Origin: JBMHDN01 sp049889355
GTDB lineage: Bacteria > Pseudomonadota > Alphaproteobacteria > Puniceispirillales > Puniceispirillaceae
Length of the DNA stretch: 64,000 nucleotides
Assembly: GCA_049889355.1 (NCBI GenBank)
Contig: JBMHDN010000029.1
Coordinates: 21,308 to 85,307 of the forward strand
Direction: 5' to 3'
Under the pieces are notes generated by a model. It saw only the letters and a list, made by a program, of their open reading frames with translations. It was not told the origin of the DNA and made no database searches. The position numbers and the translations under genes were made by a program. This document shows, piece after piece, positions 16,916-25,814 of this stretch (positions are counted from its first letter, which is position 1; each line of letters begins with the position of its first letter).

Positions 16916-18331
16916 ATGGCTGCTCCAAAGACGCTTTACGATAAAATCTGGGATGCCCATCTGGTGCATCAGGCAGAAGATGGTACCGGATTGCTTTATG
17001 TTGACCGTCACCTGGTCCATGAGGTTACCAGCCCACAGGCTTTTGAAGGGCTGCGTAATGCAGGTCGGCCAGTACGTGCACCAGAGCGCACATTGGCGGT
17101 AGCTGACCATAATGTGCCGACCACCGATCGCTCTCAAGGCATTGCAGACCCCGAATCACGTCTGCAGGTTGAAACGCTGGCCAGCAATGCGGCTGAATTT
17201 GGTGTGCCTTATTTTGCCACCGATGATATCCGTCAGGGTATCGTCCATGTTATTGGCCCAGAGCAGGGCTTTACCCAGCCTGGTATGGTGATTGTGTGTG
17301 GTGATTCGCATACCGCTACACATGGCGCTTTTGGTGCGCTTGCTTTTGGTATTGGCACTTCAGAGGTCGAACATGTGCTGGCCACCCAGACACTGATCCA
17401 AAAACGAGCTAAAAATATGCGCATCAATGTTAAAGGTCAGGTTGCTGCGCATATCACCGCCAAGGATATTATTCTGGCGATTATCGGCAAGATCGGTACC
17501 GCTGGCGGGACTGGCCATGTGATCGAATTTGCAGGTGAGGCCATTGAGGCCCTTTCTGTTGAAGGGCGCATGACGGTCTGTAATATGGCGATTGAAGCTG
17601 GCGCACGTGCTGGCATGATTGCCCCTGATGAAAAGACATTCGCCTATTTGAAAGATCGCCCGATGAGCCCGACTGGTGCAAATTGGGATGCCGCTGTGGC
17701 CTGGTGGTCAAGCCTGCCATCAGATGAAGGTGCGCTTTATGATACCGAAGTGGTGTTAGAAGCATCAGAAATTGAGCCGACTGTGACTTGGGGGACCAGC
17801 CCTGAAGATGCGCTGCCGATCTCTGGTGAAGTGCCAAACCCAGCAGCTGAGCAAGATCCGAATATCAAGGCCAAGCTGGAGCGGGCCATTGATTATATGG
17901 GGCTGAGTGCAGGCCAGAAGCTCACTGATATCAAGATTGATACAGTCTTTATCGGTTCATGTACCAACAGCCGGATTGAAGATTTGCGCGCGGCTGCCAG
18001 TATTGCAGATGGTCAAAGGGTGGCAGATGGCATGCGGGCATTGGTTGTGCCAGGCTCTGGTCTAGTCAAAGAACAGGCAGAAGCAGAAGGTCTGGATAAA
18101 ATTTTCACCGCTGCTGGTTTTGAATGGCGCGAGCCAGGCTGTTCTATGTGTCTGGCGATGAATGCAGACAAGCTGAGCGAGGGCGAGCGTTCTGCCTCAA
18201 CGTCGAACCGTAATTTTGAAGGGCGTCAGGGCCGCGGTGGACGCACCCATCTGGTCAGCCCTGAAATGGCCGTTGCTGCCGCGATTAAAGGTCATCTGAC
18301 CGATGTGCGCGATATGCTGAACGCAGACTGA
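16916..18331 (+). CDS. leuC: 3-isopropylmalate dehydratase large subunit
   Basis: A 471-residue aconitase-family subunit that, with LeuD, isomerises 2- to 3-isopropylmalate in leucine synthesis. The 4Fe-4S ligands are Cys349 (GSCTNSR) and Cys409/Cys412 (GCSMC). GDSHTATHGAFGAL and NRNFEGRQG are further family motifs. GAGGGGA lies before the start. leuD follows 20 bases downstream. Confidence 0.97.
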   Translation: MAAPKTLYDKIWDAHLVHQAEDGTGLLYVDRHLVHEVTSPQAFEGLRNAGRPVRAPERTLAVADHNVPTTDRSQGIADPESRLQVETLASNAAEFGVPYFATDDIRQGIVHVIGPEQGFTQPGMVIVCGDSHTATHGAFGALAFGIGTSEVEHVLATQTLIQKRAKNMRINVKGQVAAHITAKDIILAIIGKIGTAGGTGHVIEFAGEAIEALSVEGRMTVCNMAIEAGARAGMIAPDEKTFAYLKDRPMSPTGANWDAAVAWWSSLPSDEGALYDTEVVLEASEIEPTVTWGTSPEDALPISGEVPNPAAEQDPNIKAKLERAIDYMGLSAGQKLTDIKIDTVFIGSCTNSRIEDLRAAASIADGQRVADGMRALVVPGSGLVKEQAEAEGLDKIFTAAGFEWREPGCSMCLAMNADKLSEGERSASTSNRNFEGRQGRGGRTHLVSPEMAVAAAIKGHLTDVRDMLNAD

Positions 18332-18351
18332 TCAGCCAGGAGATTAAGCTT

Positions 18352-18957
18352 ATGCAAAAATTTGATACATTGAATGGCGTTGCTGCACCGATGGATATTC
18401 TGAATATCGACACAGATATGATTATCCCAAAGCAGTTTTTGAAAACCATCAAACGTTCAGGCCTTGGCGTCAATCTGTTTTATGAAATGCGCTATGATAA
18501 TGACGGGTCTGAAAAGGCTGATTTCATCTTGAATAAGCCAGCCTATCGCGGGGCAGAGATTATTGTCGCAGGCGATAATTTCGGCTGTGGGTCTAGCCGT
18601 GAGCATGCGCCATGGGCCTTGCTAGATTTTGGCGTGCGCTGTGTGATTTCAACCAGCTTTGCTGATATCTTCTATAATAACTGCTTTAAAAACGGGATTT
18701 TGCCGATTGTGGTGAGCGCGGATGCGCGCGACGCGCTGATGGCCGATGCACAAGATGTGGAAAACCCGAATCTGGCGGTTGATTTGGTGGCTCAAACGAT
18801 TACCCGTCCAAATGGTGCGGTGGTCTCGTTTGATATTGATCCCTTCCGTCGTCAATGTTTGCTGGACGGGCTGGATGATATCGGCCTTACCCTGGAAAAG
18901 AACAGCGCGATTGAAAGCTATGAGGCGGCCCGCAAAGACAGCCATCCTTGGCTGTAA
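18352..18957 (+). CDS. leuD: 3-isopropylmalate dehydratase small subunit
   Basis: A 201-residue swivelling-domain partner of LeuC. The substrate-loop motif DNFGCGSSREHAPWAL and the N-terminal DTDMIIPKQFLKTI are both present, as is NNCFKNGILPI. Length is normal for the proteobacterial form. It sits between leuC and leuB in a single leucine operon. Confidence 0.97.
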   Translation: MQKFDTLNGVAAPMDILNIDTDMIIPKQFLKTIKRSGLGVNLFYEMRYDNDGSEKADFILNKPAYRGAEIIVAGDNFGCGSSREHAPWALLDFGVRCVISTSFADIFYNNCFKNGILPIVVSADARDALMADAQDVENPNLAVDLVAQTITRPNGAVVSFDIDPFRRQCLLDGLDDIGLTLEKNSAIESYEAARKDSHPWL

Positions 18958-18999
18958 GCACCGATAAATTTTCAAGCGAATAAGATAAGAGACAAAAAA

Positions 19000-20115
19000 A
19001 TGGCATCAAACCGTAAATTGATGGTTTTGGCCGGTGATGGTATCGGCACAGAAGTTATGCAGTCCAATATGGAAATCATGGAGTGGATGGCCAAACACCG
19101 GACACTGGATTTTGATGTATCAGAAGGTCTTGTTGGCGGGGCTGCTTATGATGTGCATGGTGTGCCGCTGACCGATGAAACACTGGCTGATTCAGTGGCA
19201 TCTGATGCGGTATTATTTGGCGCGGTTGGCGGGCCAAAATATGATGTATTGCCGTTTGAGCTGAAGCCTGAGCGCGGGCTTTTGGCTTTGCGTAAAGAGA
19301 TGGATCTCTTTGCCAATCTGCGCCCTGCACTGGTGTTTGATGCGCTGGTTGAGGCCTCAAGCCTGAAGCCTGCTCTGGTCTCAGGTCTGGATATCTTGAT
19401 CCTGCGCGAATTATGTGGCGGCTCTTATTTTGCTGAGCCGCGCGGCATTGATGATCTCGGCGATGGTCAGCGTAAAGGCTATGACACCAACGCTTATTCC
19501 ACCTGGGAAGTTGAGCGTATCGGCCGGGTGGGCTTTGATTTGGCCCGCAAGCGTCAGGGCCGTCTGATGTCTGTTGAAAAGTCAAATGTGATGCATTCAG
19601 GTATCCTCTGGCGTGAGACCATGACCGCCTTACATGAAAAAGAAGGTGCAGGTGTCGAGCTCGGCCATATGTTTGCCGATAATTGTGCGATGCAGCTGGT
19701 GCGCTATCCAAAACAGTTTGATGTGATTGTGACCGATAATCTGTTTGGTGATTTGCTCTCAGATTGTGCGGCGATGCTCACCGGCTCTCTTGGTATGTTG
19801 CCGTCTGCCTCGCTTGGCGCACCTGATCCAGAAACGGGTCTGCCAAAGGCAATGTATGAGCCGGTACATGGCTCTGCGCCTGATATTGCAGGCCAGAATA
19901 AAGCCAATCCGCTCGCCCAGCTGCTCAGCTTTGCGATGATGCTGCGCTATAGCTTTTCTCAGTCTGATGAGGCCGATTTGCTGGAAGCTGCGGTGAATAA
20001 GGCGCTTGCCTCTGGTAAGCGCACAGGTGATATCATAGCAGATGGCTGTGAGCTGGTCGGCACAGATGGGATGACCAAAGCGGTCCTTGACGCGCTGGAT
20101 AGCTTGGCCCGTTAA
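19000..20115 (+). CDS. leuB: 3-isopropylmalate dehydrogenase
   Basis: A 371-residue NAD-dependent decarboxylating dehydrogenase making 2-oxoisocaproate, the next leucine step after LeuCD. It shows GDGIGTEVM at the N-terminus, LRELCGGSYFAEPR, EKSNVMHSG and NLFGDLLSDCAAMLTGS. Length and motifs are normal. It ends the leu run and is followed by an inverted repeat before asd. Confidence 0.96.
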   Translation: MASNRKLMVLAGDGIGTEVMQSNMEIMEWMAKHRTLDFDVSEGLVGGAAYDVHGVPLTDETLADSVASDAVLFGAVGGPKYDVLPFELKPERGLLALRKEMDLFANLRPALVFDALVEASSLKPALVSGLDILILRELCGGSYFAEPRGIDDLGDGQRKGYDTNAYSTWEVERIGRVGFDLARKRQGRLMSVEKSNVMHSGILWRETMTALHEKEGAGVELGHMFADNCAMQLVRYPKQFDVIVTDNLFGDLLSDCAAMLTGSLGMLPSASLGAPDPETGLPKAMYEPVHGSAPDIAGQNKANPLAQLLSFAMMLRYSFSQSDEADLLEAAVNKALASGKRTGDIIADGCELVGTDGMTKAVLDALDSLAR

Positions 20116-20127
20116 TCAGGTTCGGTC

Positions 20128-20156
20128 ATCAGGCAAAATGGCGTGTTTTGCCTGAT
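20128..20156 (+). other. Perfect 11-bp inverted repeat between leuB and asd
   Basis: Arms ATCAGGCAAAA (20128-20138) and TTTTGCCTGAT (20146-20156) with a seven-base loop, 12 bases after the leuB stop. No run of T follows, although the 3' arm starts with TTTT. The ATCAGGCA/TGCCTGAT core recurs between sucD and sucA. Confidence 0.8.
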
Positions 20157-20172
20157 ACCAAATTACGCAAAT

Positions 20173-20201
20173 TTGACGAAGATATGAAAGCGGCTTGTGA
20201 T
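20173..20201 (+). promoter_or_regulatory. Possible asd promoter overlapped by a dyad
   Basis: TTGACG (20173-20178), a 17-base spacer and TGTGAT (20196-20201) resemble a sigma-70 promoter 31 bases before the asd start. An 8-bp dyad, AGCGGCTT/AAGCCGCT (20189-20210), straddles the proposed -10. It could be an operator or an RNA hairpin. Confidence 0.45.
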
Positions 20202-20231
20202 GAAGCCGCTGGGTAAATAGAGGATAGCAAA

Positions 20232-21266
20232 ATGGGGTATCGTGTTGCTGTTGTTGGGGCCACTGGTGCAGTTGGCCGTGAAATGCTTCAAACTCTGGCT
20301 GAGCGCCAATTTCCAGCTGATGAGGTCTATGCCGTGGCCAGTGCTAAATCAGCCGGGCGTGAGGTATCTTATGGCGAGGATATAACACTTACCATTGAAG
20401 CGCTGGATAGCTTTGATTTTGGCAAAGCTGACATCGCGTTGTTCTCAGCTGGTGGTGATATTTCAAAAGAATATGGGCCAAAGGCCGGAGATGCAGGCTG
20501 TATTGTCATTGATAACAGCTCAGCTTGGCGGATGGCAGATGATGTGCCGCTGATTGTCCCTGAAGTGAATCCTGAGACCGTGCATGCGGCGCTGACCAGC
20601 AATGGCGGGCGCAATATTATTGCCAACCCAAATTGTTCAACAGCCCAGCTGGTCGTCGCGCTCAAGCCGTTGCATGATGCGTTTGGGATTCGCCGGGTGG
20701 TGGTCTCTACCTATCAGGCCACCTCTGGTGCAGGGGCTGCTGGCATGGATGAGCTATTTCATCAGACAAAGGGCATTTTTGTGAATGATGAGGTCAAGCC
20801 TGAAAAATTCACCAAGCAAATCGCCTTTAATGCGATCCCACATATTGATGTCTTTATGGATGATGGCTTCACCAAAGAAGAATGGAAGATGACAGCCGAG
20901 ACCAAGAAAATTCTGGATCCGGCGATTGAATTGGTGGCGCATTGTGTGCGCATCCCTGTCTTTATCGGCCATTCAGAAGCTGTCTTCATTGAAACAGACA
21001 AGCCAATGGATGAAAAAGAAGCGCGTAATTTGCTGCGTGATGCCCCTGGGGTGAGCGTTATTGATTACCGCCAGAATGAGGGCTATGTGACGCCTGTTGA
21101 AGCCGCCGGCGAAGATGCAGTTTATATCAGCCGTCTGCGCAAAGACCCGTCTGTGCCAAATGGCCTTGTTTTTTGGTGTGTATCGGACAATTTGCGCAAA
21201 GGGGCTGCACTGAACTCCGTTCAAATCGCTGAATTGGTCGCTGAACATAAGCTGATGGGACGCTAG
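20232..21266 (+). CDS. asd: Aspartate-semialdehyde dehydrogenase
   Basis: A 344-residue NADP-dependent enzyme reducing aspartyl phosphate to the semialdehyde, the branch point to lysine, DAP, threonine and methionine. It shows GATGAVGREML at the N-terminus, catalytic Cys135 in NPNCSTAQLV, and the substrate histidine in VRIPVFIGHSEAV. GAGGA precedes the ATG. The stop TAG overlaps the stop of the convergent pyridoxal kinase gene. Confidence 0.97.
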   Translation: MGYRVAVVGATGAVGREMLQTLAERQFPADEVYAVASAKSAGREVSYGEDITLTIEALDSFDFGKADIALFSAGGDISKEYGPKAGDAGCIVIDNSSAWRMADDVPLIVPEVNPETVHAALTSNGGRNIIANPNCSTAQLVVALKPLHDAFGIRRVVVSTYQATSGAGAAGMDELFHQTKGIFVNDEVKPEKFTKQIAFNAIPHIDVFMDDGFTKEEWKMTAETKKILDPAIELVAHCVRIPVFIGHSEAVFIETDKPMDEKEARNLLRDAPGVSVIDYRQNEGYVTPVEAAGEDAVYISRLRKDPSVPNGLVFWCVSDNLRKGAALNSVQIAELVAEHKLMGR

Positions 21267-22135
21267 GCGTTTAAAGCAGCTGTGACATCCTGAAAATTGA
21301 AAAGCGGCAGGCTGCGCGGGTCTGTCGCTTTTTTGATCAGATATTGTGTGGCTTTGCTGGCCTGGGCGGCGGCGGCATCACTTTCTGTCCCGCTCAGATA
21401 TAAGGCTAAAAACAGCGCAGCCAGCGCATCTCCTGCCCCAGAGACACCGCTATCGCGCTTGTCATAGGTGAACAGATAGGCGCTATCTGGCGTGACCAGC
21501 ACATCAGCACTATGATCACCCTCAACACAGCCTGTCACAAAACAAAAGCTCGGCCCGTGTTTCAGGAGAAGGCGTGCGCCGTCCATCACCTTATCGAGTG
21601 AATCGCAAGGCTGGCCTGTCAGAACCGATAATTCAAACTGATTCGGGGTGAGGATATCTGCCAGCGGAACAAGATCATTACGCATTATTTGCGCAATATC
21701 AGGGTCCACATAAAAACGGGCATCATCACCCAATACCGGGTCCAGCAGGTAAAGCGGTGTGACGGAATGCCGCTGTTCGGACTGGGCTTTGATGTCGGCT
21801 ATTTTTCTGGCCAGCATCTCAGCCTGATCAGTACTGGCCAGATAGCCAGAATGGATAGCACCAAGCAGGCCAAGACCATCATCTTGCACCATCAGGCGCA
21901 TGTAATCATCAATGATGTCTGCCAAATCATCTGCTTGTTGAGAGATGCAGCTTTGGCTGCCAAATCCTGGGTGAGCGGCCATATGCACGCTATCCAGACG
22001 CAAAAACCGATGACCCAGCGCAGGATAAATTAGCGCCGCCACCGCATTGCCAACTGCCCCGTGCAGAACCGCAGACTGAACAGATAAAACAGATGAATGG
22101 TCAGATGATATGAATGACAAGGATTGTATCCTCAC
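21263..22135 (-). CDS. pdxY: Pyridoxal kinase family protein
   Basis: A 290-residue ribokinase-fold kinase most like PdxY/PdxK, which phosphorylate pyridoxal in the PLP salvage pathway. SVQSAVLHGAVGNAVAAL matches the family N-terminal motif, YLLDPVLGDD follows, and SGVSGAGDALAALFLA holds the GAGD anion hole and catalytic Asp. The start is GTG 22135 with no strong Shine-Dalgarno sequence, so the first 15 residues are uncertain. It converges with asd by four bases, sharing the palindrome CTAG. Confidence 0.85.
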   Translation of the reverse strand: MRIQSLSFISSDHSSVLSVQSAVLHGAVGNAVAALIYPALGHRFLRLDSVHMAAHPGFGSQSCISQQADDLADIIDDYMRLMVQDDGLGLLGAIHSGYLASTDQAEMLARKIADIKAQSEQRHSVTPLYLLDPVLGDDARFYVDPDIAQIMRNDLVPLADILTPNQFELSVLTGQPCDSLDKVMDGARLLLKHGPSFCFVTGCVEGDHSADVLVTPDSAYLFTYDKRDSGVSGAGDALAALFLALYLSGTESDAAAAQASKATQYLIKKATDPRSLPLFNFQDVTAALNA

Positions 22136-22201
22136 TGGAAAATATGTTTTTGCATATATTGCGTAAAATGCGCTTAAAGCGAAGCTTTCTGTTCTTTAAG
22201 A

Positions 22202-22231
22202 TTGATCTCTTTGGCTGTTTTGCCTTATACA
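22202..22231 (+). promoter_or_regulatory. Possible promoter of the sdh operon
   Basis: TTGATC (22202-22207), an 18-base spacer and TATACA (22226-22231) lie about 45 bases before sdhC in the divergent pdxY-sdhC gap. No other good candidate is visible. Confidence 0.35.
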
Positions 22232-22275
22232 TAGCGCAATTTTCTATATTCTAAAATCAGAAGAGTATTAGTCTC

Positions 22276-22656
22276 ATGGCACGGCCACGTCCTTTATCAC
22301 CGCATCTTGGCATTTGGCGCTTTCAGCTGCCGGCCCTGATGTCGATTTCGCATCGCGCTACCGGCGTTATTCTCTCAACAGGGACAGTGTTATTGACGGT
22401 CTGGTTATTGGCATTGGCCAGCGGAGCTGAGGCTTTTGCCCTAGCACAGATGGTGATTACACACCCGCTCGGCCAGCTGGTGATGTTTGGCTATTCAGTG
22501 GTGCTGTTTTACCATGGCTGTAATGGTATCCGCCATTTGAACTGGGATTTGGGCCGCGGTCTGGATATTCCAGATGTGTATCGTTCAGGTCAAATGGTGT
22601 TGCTTGCTGCGGTTGTGCTGACCGCGCTCTTCTGGCTTGGTCTTTATCTGCTATAG
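22276..22656 (+). CDS. sdhC: Succinate dehydrogenase cytochrome b556 subunit
   Basis: A 126-residue membrane anchor with three hydrophobic helices. RPLSPHLGIWRFQLPALMSI and SHRATGV are the family signature, with the quinone-site serine and arginine. The heme-ligand histidine is probably in FYHGCNGIRHL. It is the first gene of sdhCDAB, 140 bases from the divergent pdxY. Confidence 0.95.
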   Translation: MARPRPLSPHLGIWRFQLPALMSISHRATGVILSTGTVLLTVWLLALASGAEAFALAQMVITHPLGQLVMFGYSVVLFYHGCNGIRHLNWDLGRGLDIPDVYRSGQMVLLAAVVLTALFWLGLYLL

Positions 22657-22680
22657 CGCCGTTTTCGGGGGAACAGAGAC

Positions 22681-23070
22681 ATGTCTGAAAAACGTGAAAC
22701 CATGCAAACCCCGCTGGCCCGTGCCCGGGGTCTGGGATCAGCTAAATCAGGTTTGCATCATTGGTGGCATCAGCGGCTGACAGCCGCGGCTATGGTGGTG
22801 CTGATTGCCTATGCCATCTGGTTGGTGGCTAGCCTGTCTGGTGCAGATTACGCTGCGGCGGTCGGTCTGATAAGCCAGCCTTGGCATGCCAGCATGTTAT
22901 TATTGCTGGTCTTAACTGGTTTTTATCATGCAGCCCTTGGCCTGCAGGTCGTTATTGAAGATTATATCGGCAATGAAAAGGCCAGGATGTTTACCATTCT
23001 TCTGGTGAAGGCTGGCCTTATGGTTTTGGCTGTGATGGCTGTGTTTTCCACCCTGCGGATTGCCCTCTAG
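22681..23070 (+). CDS. sdhD: Succinate dehydrogenase hydrophobic anchor subunit
   Basis: A 129-residue anchor with three membrane helices. The N-terminal LARARGLGSAKSGLHHWWHQR and the quinone/heme region GFYHAALGLQVVIEDYI are typical of alphaproteobacterial SdhD. It pairs with SdhC to hold the heme and ubiquinone site of complex II. GGGGGA lies before the start. Confidence 0.95.
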   Translation: MSEKRETMQTPLARARGLGSAKSGLHHWWHQRLTAAAMVVLIAYAIWLVASLSGADYAAAVGLISQPWHASMLLLLVLTGFYHAALGLQVVIEDYIGNEKARMFTILLVKAGLMVLAVMAVFSTLRIAL

Positions 23071-23173
23071 GCTGGCATGCGCAAAAATCTAACTGTGAAT
23101 ATGTGCTGGTGATCACATCAGCTGTCTGAAAAACGGACCGGCAAGATAATCGCTTGATGCGGCGGAGTAAAAA

Positions 23174-24964
23174 ATGAGTGCGTATGAAATTACCGATCAT
23201 CATTATGATGTGGTTGTTGTGGGTGCCGGTGGTGCTGGTTTGCGTGCAACCCTTGGCATGGCGACTTCAGGCTTGAGAACAGCCTGTGTGACCAAGGTTT
23301 TTCCGACACGCTCTCACACCGTGGCTGCACAAGGCGGGATTGGCGCGGCGCTCAATAATATGGGTGAAGGCGATAATTGGCGCTTTCATATGTATGACAC
23401 GGTCAAAGGGTCAGATTGGCTGGGGGATCAAGACGCCATTGAATATATGTGCCGTAATGCGATTCCATCTGTGATTGAACTCGAACATTATGGTGTGCCA
23501 TTCTCACGCACTGATGAAGGCAATATCTATCAGCGCCCATTTGGTGGCCATACCCTTGATTATGGCAAGTCGATGGCACGCCGTGCTTGTGCGGCTGCTG
23601 ACCGGACAGGCCATGCTATTTTGCATACACTCTATCAGCAATGTCTGCGCCATCAGGCTGAATTCTTTGTCGAATATTATGCCATTGATTTGATTATGGA
23701 TGATAATGGCGCATGCCAGGGTATCCTTGCTCTGTCTATGGAAGATGGTTCTATTCACCGGTTCCTTGGTCAGCGCACGGTACTGGCAACAGGTGGCTAT
23801 GGCCGCGTTTATTTCTCTTGCACCTCGGCCCATACATGTACAGGCGATGGCAATGCGATGGCCCTTCGTGCGGGTCTGCCGCTCCAGGATATGGAATTTG
23901 TTCAGTTCCACCCGACCGGCGTATATGGCGCGGGTGTGCTGATCACCGAAGGCGCACGTGGTGAAGGTGGTTATCTGACCAATTCAGAAGGTGAGCGTTT
24001 CATGGAACGCTATGCCCCGACCGCCAAGGATTTGGCTAGCCGCGATGTGGTGAGCCGCGCGATGACGATGGAAATTAATGAAGGGCGTGGTGTCGGTCCA
24101 AACAAAGACCATATCATGCTGCATCTGGAACATATTGATGCAGATACTTTGCATCAGCGCCTGCCAGGCATCACTGAAACAGCCCGTATTTTCTGTGGTG
24201 TGGATGTGACGCGCGAGCCTATCCCAGTGCTGCCAACCGTGCATTATAATATGGGTGGTATTCCAACCAATTATCATGGCGAAGTGCTGGCCCCGACCAA
24301 GGATGATCCCAATAATGTAACCCAAGGTCTGATGGCCATTGGTGAGGCTGCGTGTGTATCGGTCCATGGCGCGAACCGTCTGGGTACCAACTCATTGCTG
24401 GATATTGTGGTCTTTGGCCGGGCCGCGGCCCATCGTGCAGCCGAAGTGCTGACACCAGGGGCAACCCATGCACCGGTTTCCAAAGAATCGACAGAAAAAG
24501 CATTGGATCGCCTCGACCGTGTCCGTCATGCCAAAGGGGATACCAAAGTTGGTGAGCTGCGTTTAGATATGCAGCGCGCGATGCAAAAATATGCCGCCGT
24601 CTTCCGCTCATCCAGCTCCCTCAGTGAAGGGGTGAAAAAGATGGATGATATCGCTGGCGGGCTGGGTGATATGGGCATTCAGGATCGCTCACTGATCTGG
24701 AACACAGATTTGGTGGAAGCGCTTGAGCTGGAAAATCTGATGAGTCAGGCGCTGGTGACCATCCGGTCAGCTGATCAGCGCAAAGAATCACGCGGTGCAC
24801 ATGCACATGAAGATTTTACCGAGCGTGATGATGAAAACTGGATGAAGCATACGGTGATGTGGCTGGATGAGAAAAACAAATCCACCACCGATTATCGCGC
24901 TGTGACCATGAGCACATTGACCAACGAGGTTGAGCCTATCCCACCTGTGGCCCGCGTTTACTAA
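23174..24964 (+). CDS. sdhA: Succinate dehydrogenase flavoprotein subunit
   Basis: A 596-residue catalytic subunit of complex II, oxidising succinate to fumarate. VVGAGGAGLRATLG binds FAD. His48 in SHTVAAQGG is the covalent FAD attachment residue. QFHPTGVYGAGVLITEGARG and HGANRLGTNSLLD are active-site regions. Length is normal. It sits between sdhD and sdhB. Confidence 0.98.
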   Translation: MSAYEITDHHYDVVVVGAGGAGLRATLGMATSGLRTACVTKVFPTRSHTVAAQGGIGAALNNMGEGDNWRFHMYDTVKGSDWLGDQDAIEYMCRNAIPSVIELEHYGVPFSRTDEGNIYQRPFGGHTLDYGKSMARRACAAADRTGHAILHTLYQQCLRHQAEFFVEYYAIDLIMDDNGACQGILALSMEDGSIHRFLGQRTVLATGGYGRVYFSCTSAHTCTGDGNAMALRAGLPLQDMEFVQFHPTGVYGAGVLITEGARGEGGYLTNSEGERFMERYAPTAKDLASRDVVSRAMTMEINEGRGVGPNKDHIMLHLEHIDADTLHQRLPGITETARIFCGVDVTREPIPVLPTVHYNMGGIPTNYHGEVLAPTKDDPNNVTQGLMAIGEAACVSVHGANRLGTNSLLDIVVFGRAAAHRAAEVLTPGATHAPVSKESTEKALDRLDRVRHAKGDTKVGELRLDMQRAMQKYAAVFRSSSSLSEGVKKMDDIAGGLGDMGIQDRSLIWNTDLVEALELENLMSQALVTIRSADQRKESRGAHAHEDFTERDDENWMKHTVMWLDEKNKSTTDYRAVTMSTLTNEVEPIPPVARVY

Positions 24965-25025
24965 GCGTTAAGCTGGCGAAACGCCGAACAGATCGGACAG
25001 GACAGAAAAGAAAAGGATCGATAAA

Positions 25026-25808
25026 ATGGCTGAGTTTTCATTACCTGCCAATTCGAAGGTGCAAAAAGGGACTCATTATCCGGCAGAAGAAGGGGCCACC
25101 AATACCAAGGTGTTCTCTATCTATCGTTGGTCTCCAGATGATGATGATAACCCACGCTTGGATACTTTTGAGATCGATCTGGACCAATGTGGTCCAATGG
25201 TATTGGACGCGCTGATTAAAATTAAAAATGAAGTGGATTCCAGCCTGACCTTCCGCCGTTCCTGCCGCGAGGGTATCTGTGGGTCTTGTTCGATGAATAT
25301 TGACGGCACGAATACGCTGGCCTGTCTGAAATCCATTGATGATGTGAAAGGCGAGGTCAATATCTATCCGCTGCCGCATATGCCAGTGGTCAAGGATTTG
25401 GTGCCAGACTTAACACATGCCTATGCTCAGCTGACCTCTATTCAGCCTTGGCTGAAATCAGAATCACCTGCGCCGGTTGAAGAAGAGCGCAAGCAGAGCC
25501 CAGAAGAACGCGCTGAGCTCGATGGTTTGTGGGAATGTGTGCTGTGCTTTAGCTGTACCACCTCTTGCCCGAGCTATTGGTGGAATGGCGATCGCTATCT
25601 GGGCCCAGCTGTGCTGTTGCAGGCCTATCGCTGGATCGCTGATAGCCGCGATGACCATACAGGCGAGCGTCTGGATGCGCTGGAAGATCCATTCCGTCTC
25701 TATCGCTGTCATACCATCATGAATTGTGCCAATACCTGTCCGAAGGGTCTGAACCCGGGCAAGGCGATTGCCAATATCAAAACCAAGATGCTGGAGCGTC
25801 AAGGCTGA
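25026..25808 (+). CDS. sdhB: Succinate dehydrogenase iron-sulfur subunit
   Basis: A 260-residue electron-transfer subunit. The N-terminal 2Fe-2S ferredoxin domain has CREGICGSC and a later LAC. The C-terminal domain has CVLCFSCTTSCPSYWW and CANTCPKGLNPGKAI for the 4Fe-4S and 3Fe-4S clusters. It passes electrons from SdhA to the membrane quinone site and ends the sdh operon. zapE begins six bases after its stop. Confidence 0.98.
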   Translation: MAEFSLPANSKVQKGTHYPAEEGATNTKVFSIYRWSPDDDDNPRLDTFEIDLDQCGPMVLDALIKIKNEVDSSLTFRRSCREGICGSCSMNIDGTNTLACLKSIDDVKGEVNIYPLPHMPVVKDLVPDLTHAYAQLTSIQPWLKSESPAPVEEERKQSPEERAELDGLWECVLCFSCTTSCPSYWWNGDRYLGPAVLLQAYRWIADSRDDHTGERLDALEDPFRLYRCHTIMNCANTCPKGLNPGKAIANIKTKMLERQG

Positions 25809-25814
25809 TAGCTG

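Noticed and set aside
19076..19711. A 211-codon open frame on the reverse strand over leuB
   Set aside because: Composition is His/Gln/Arg-rich without family similarity and it lies wholly inside leuB.
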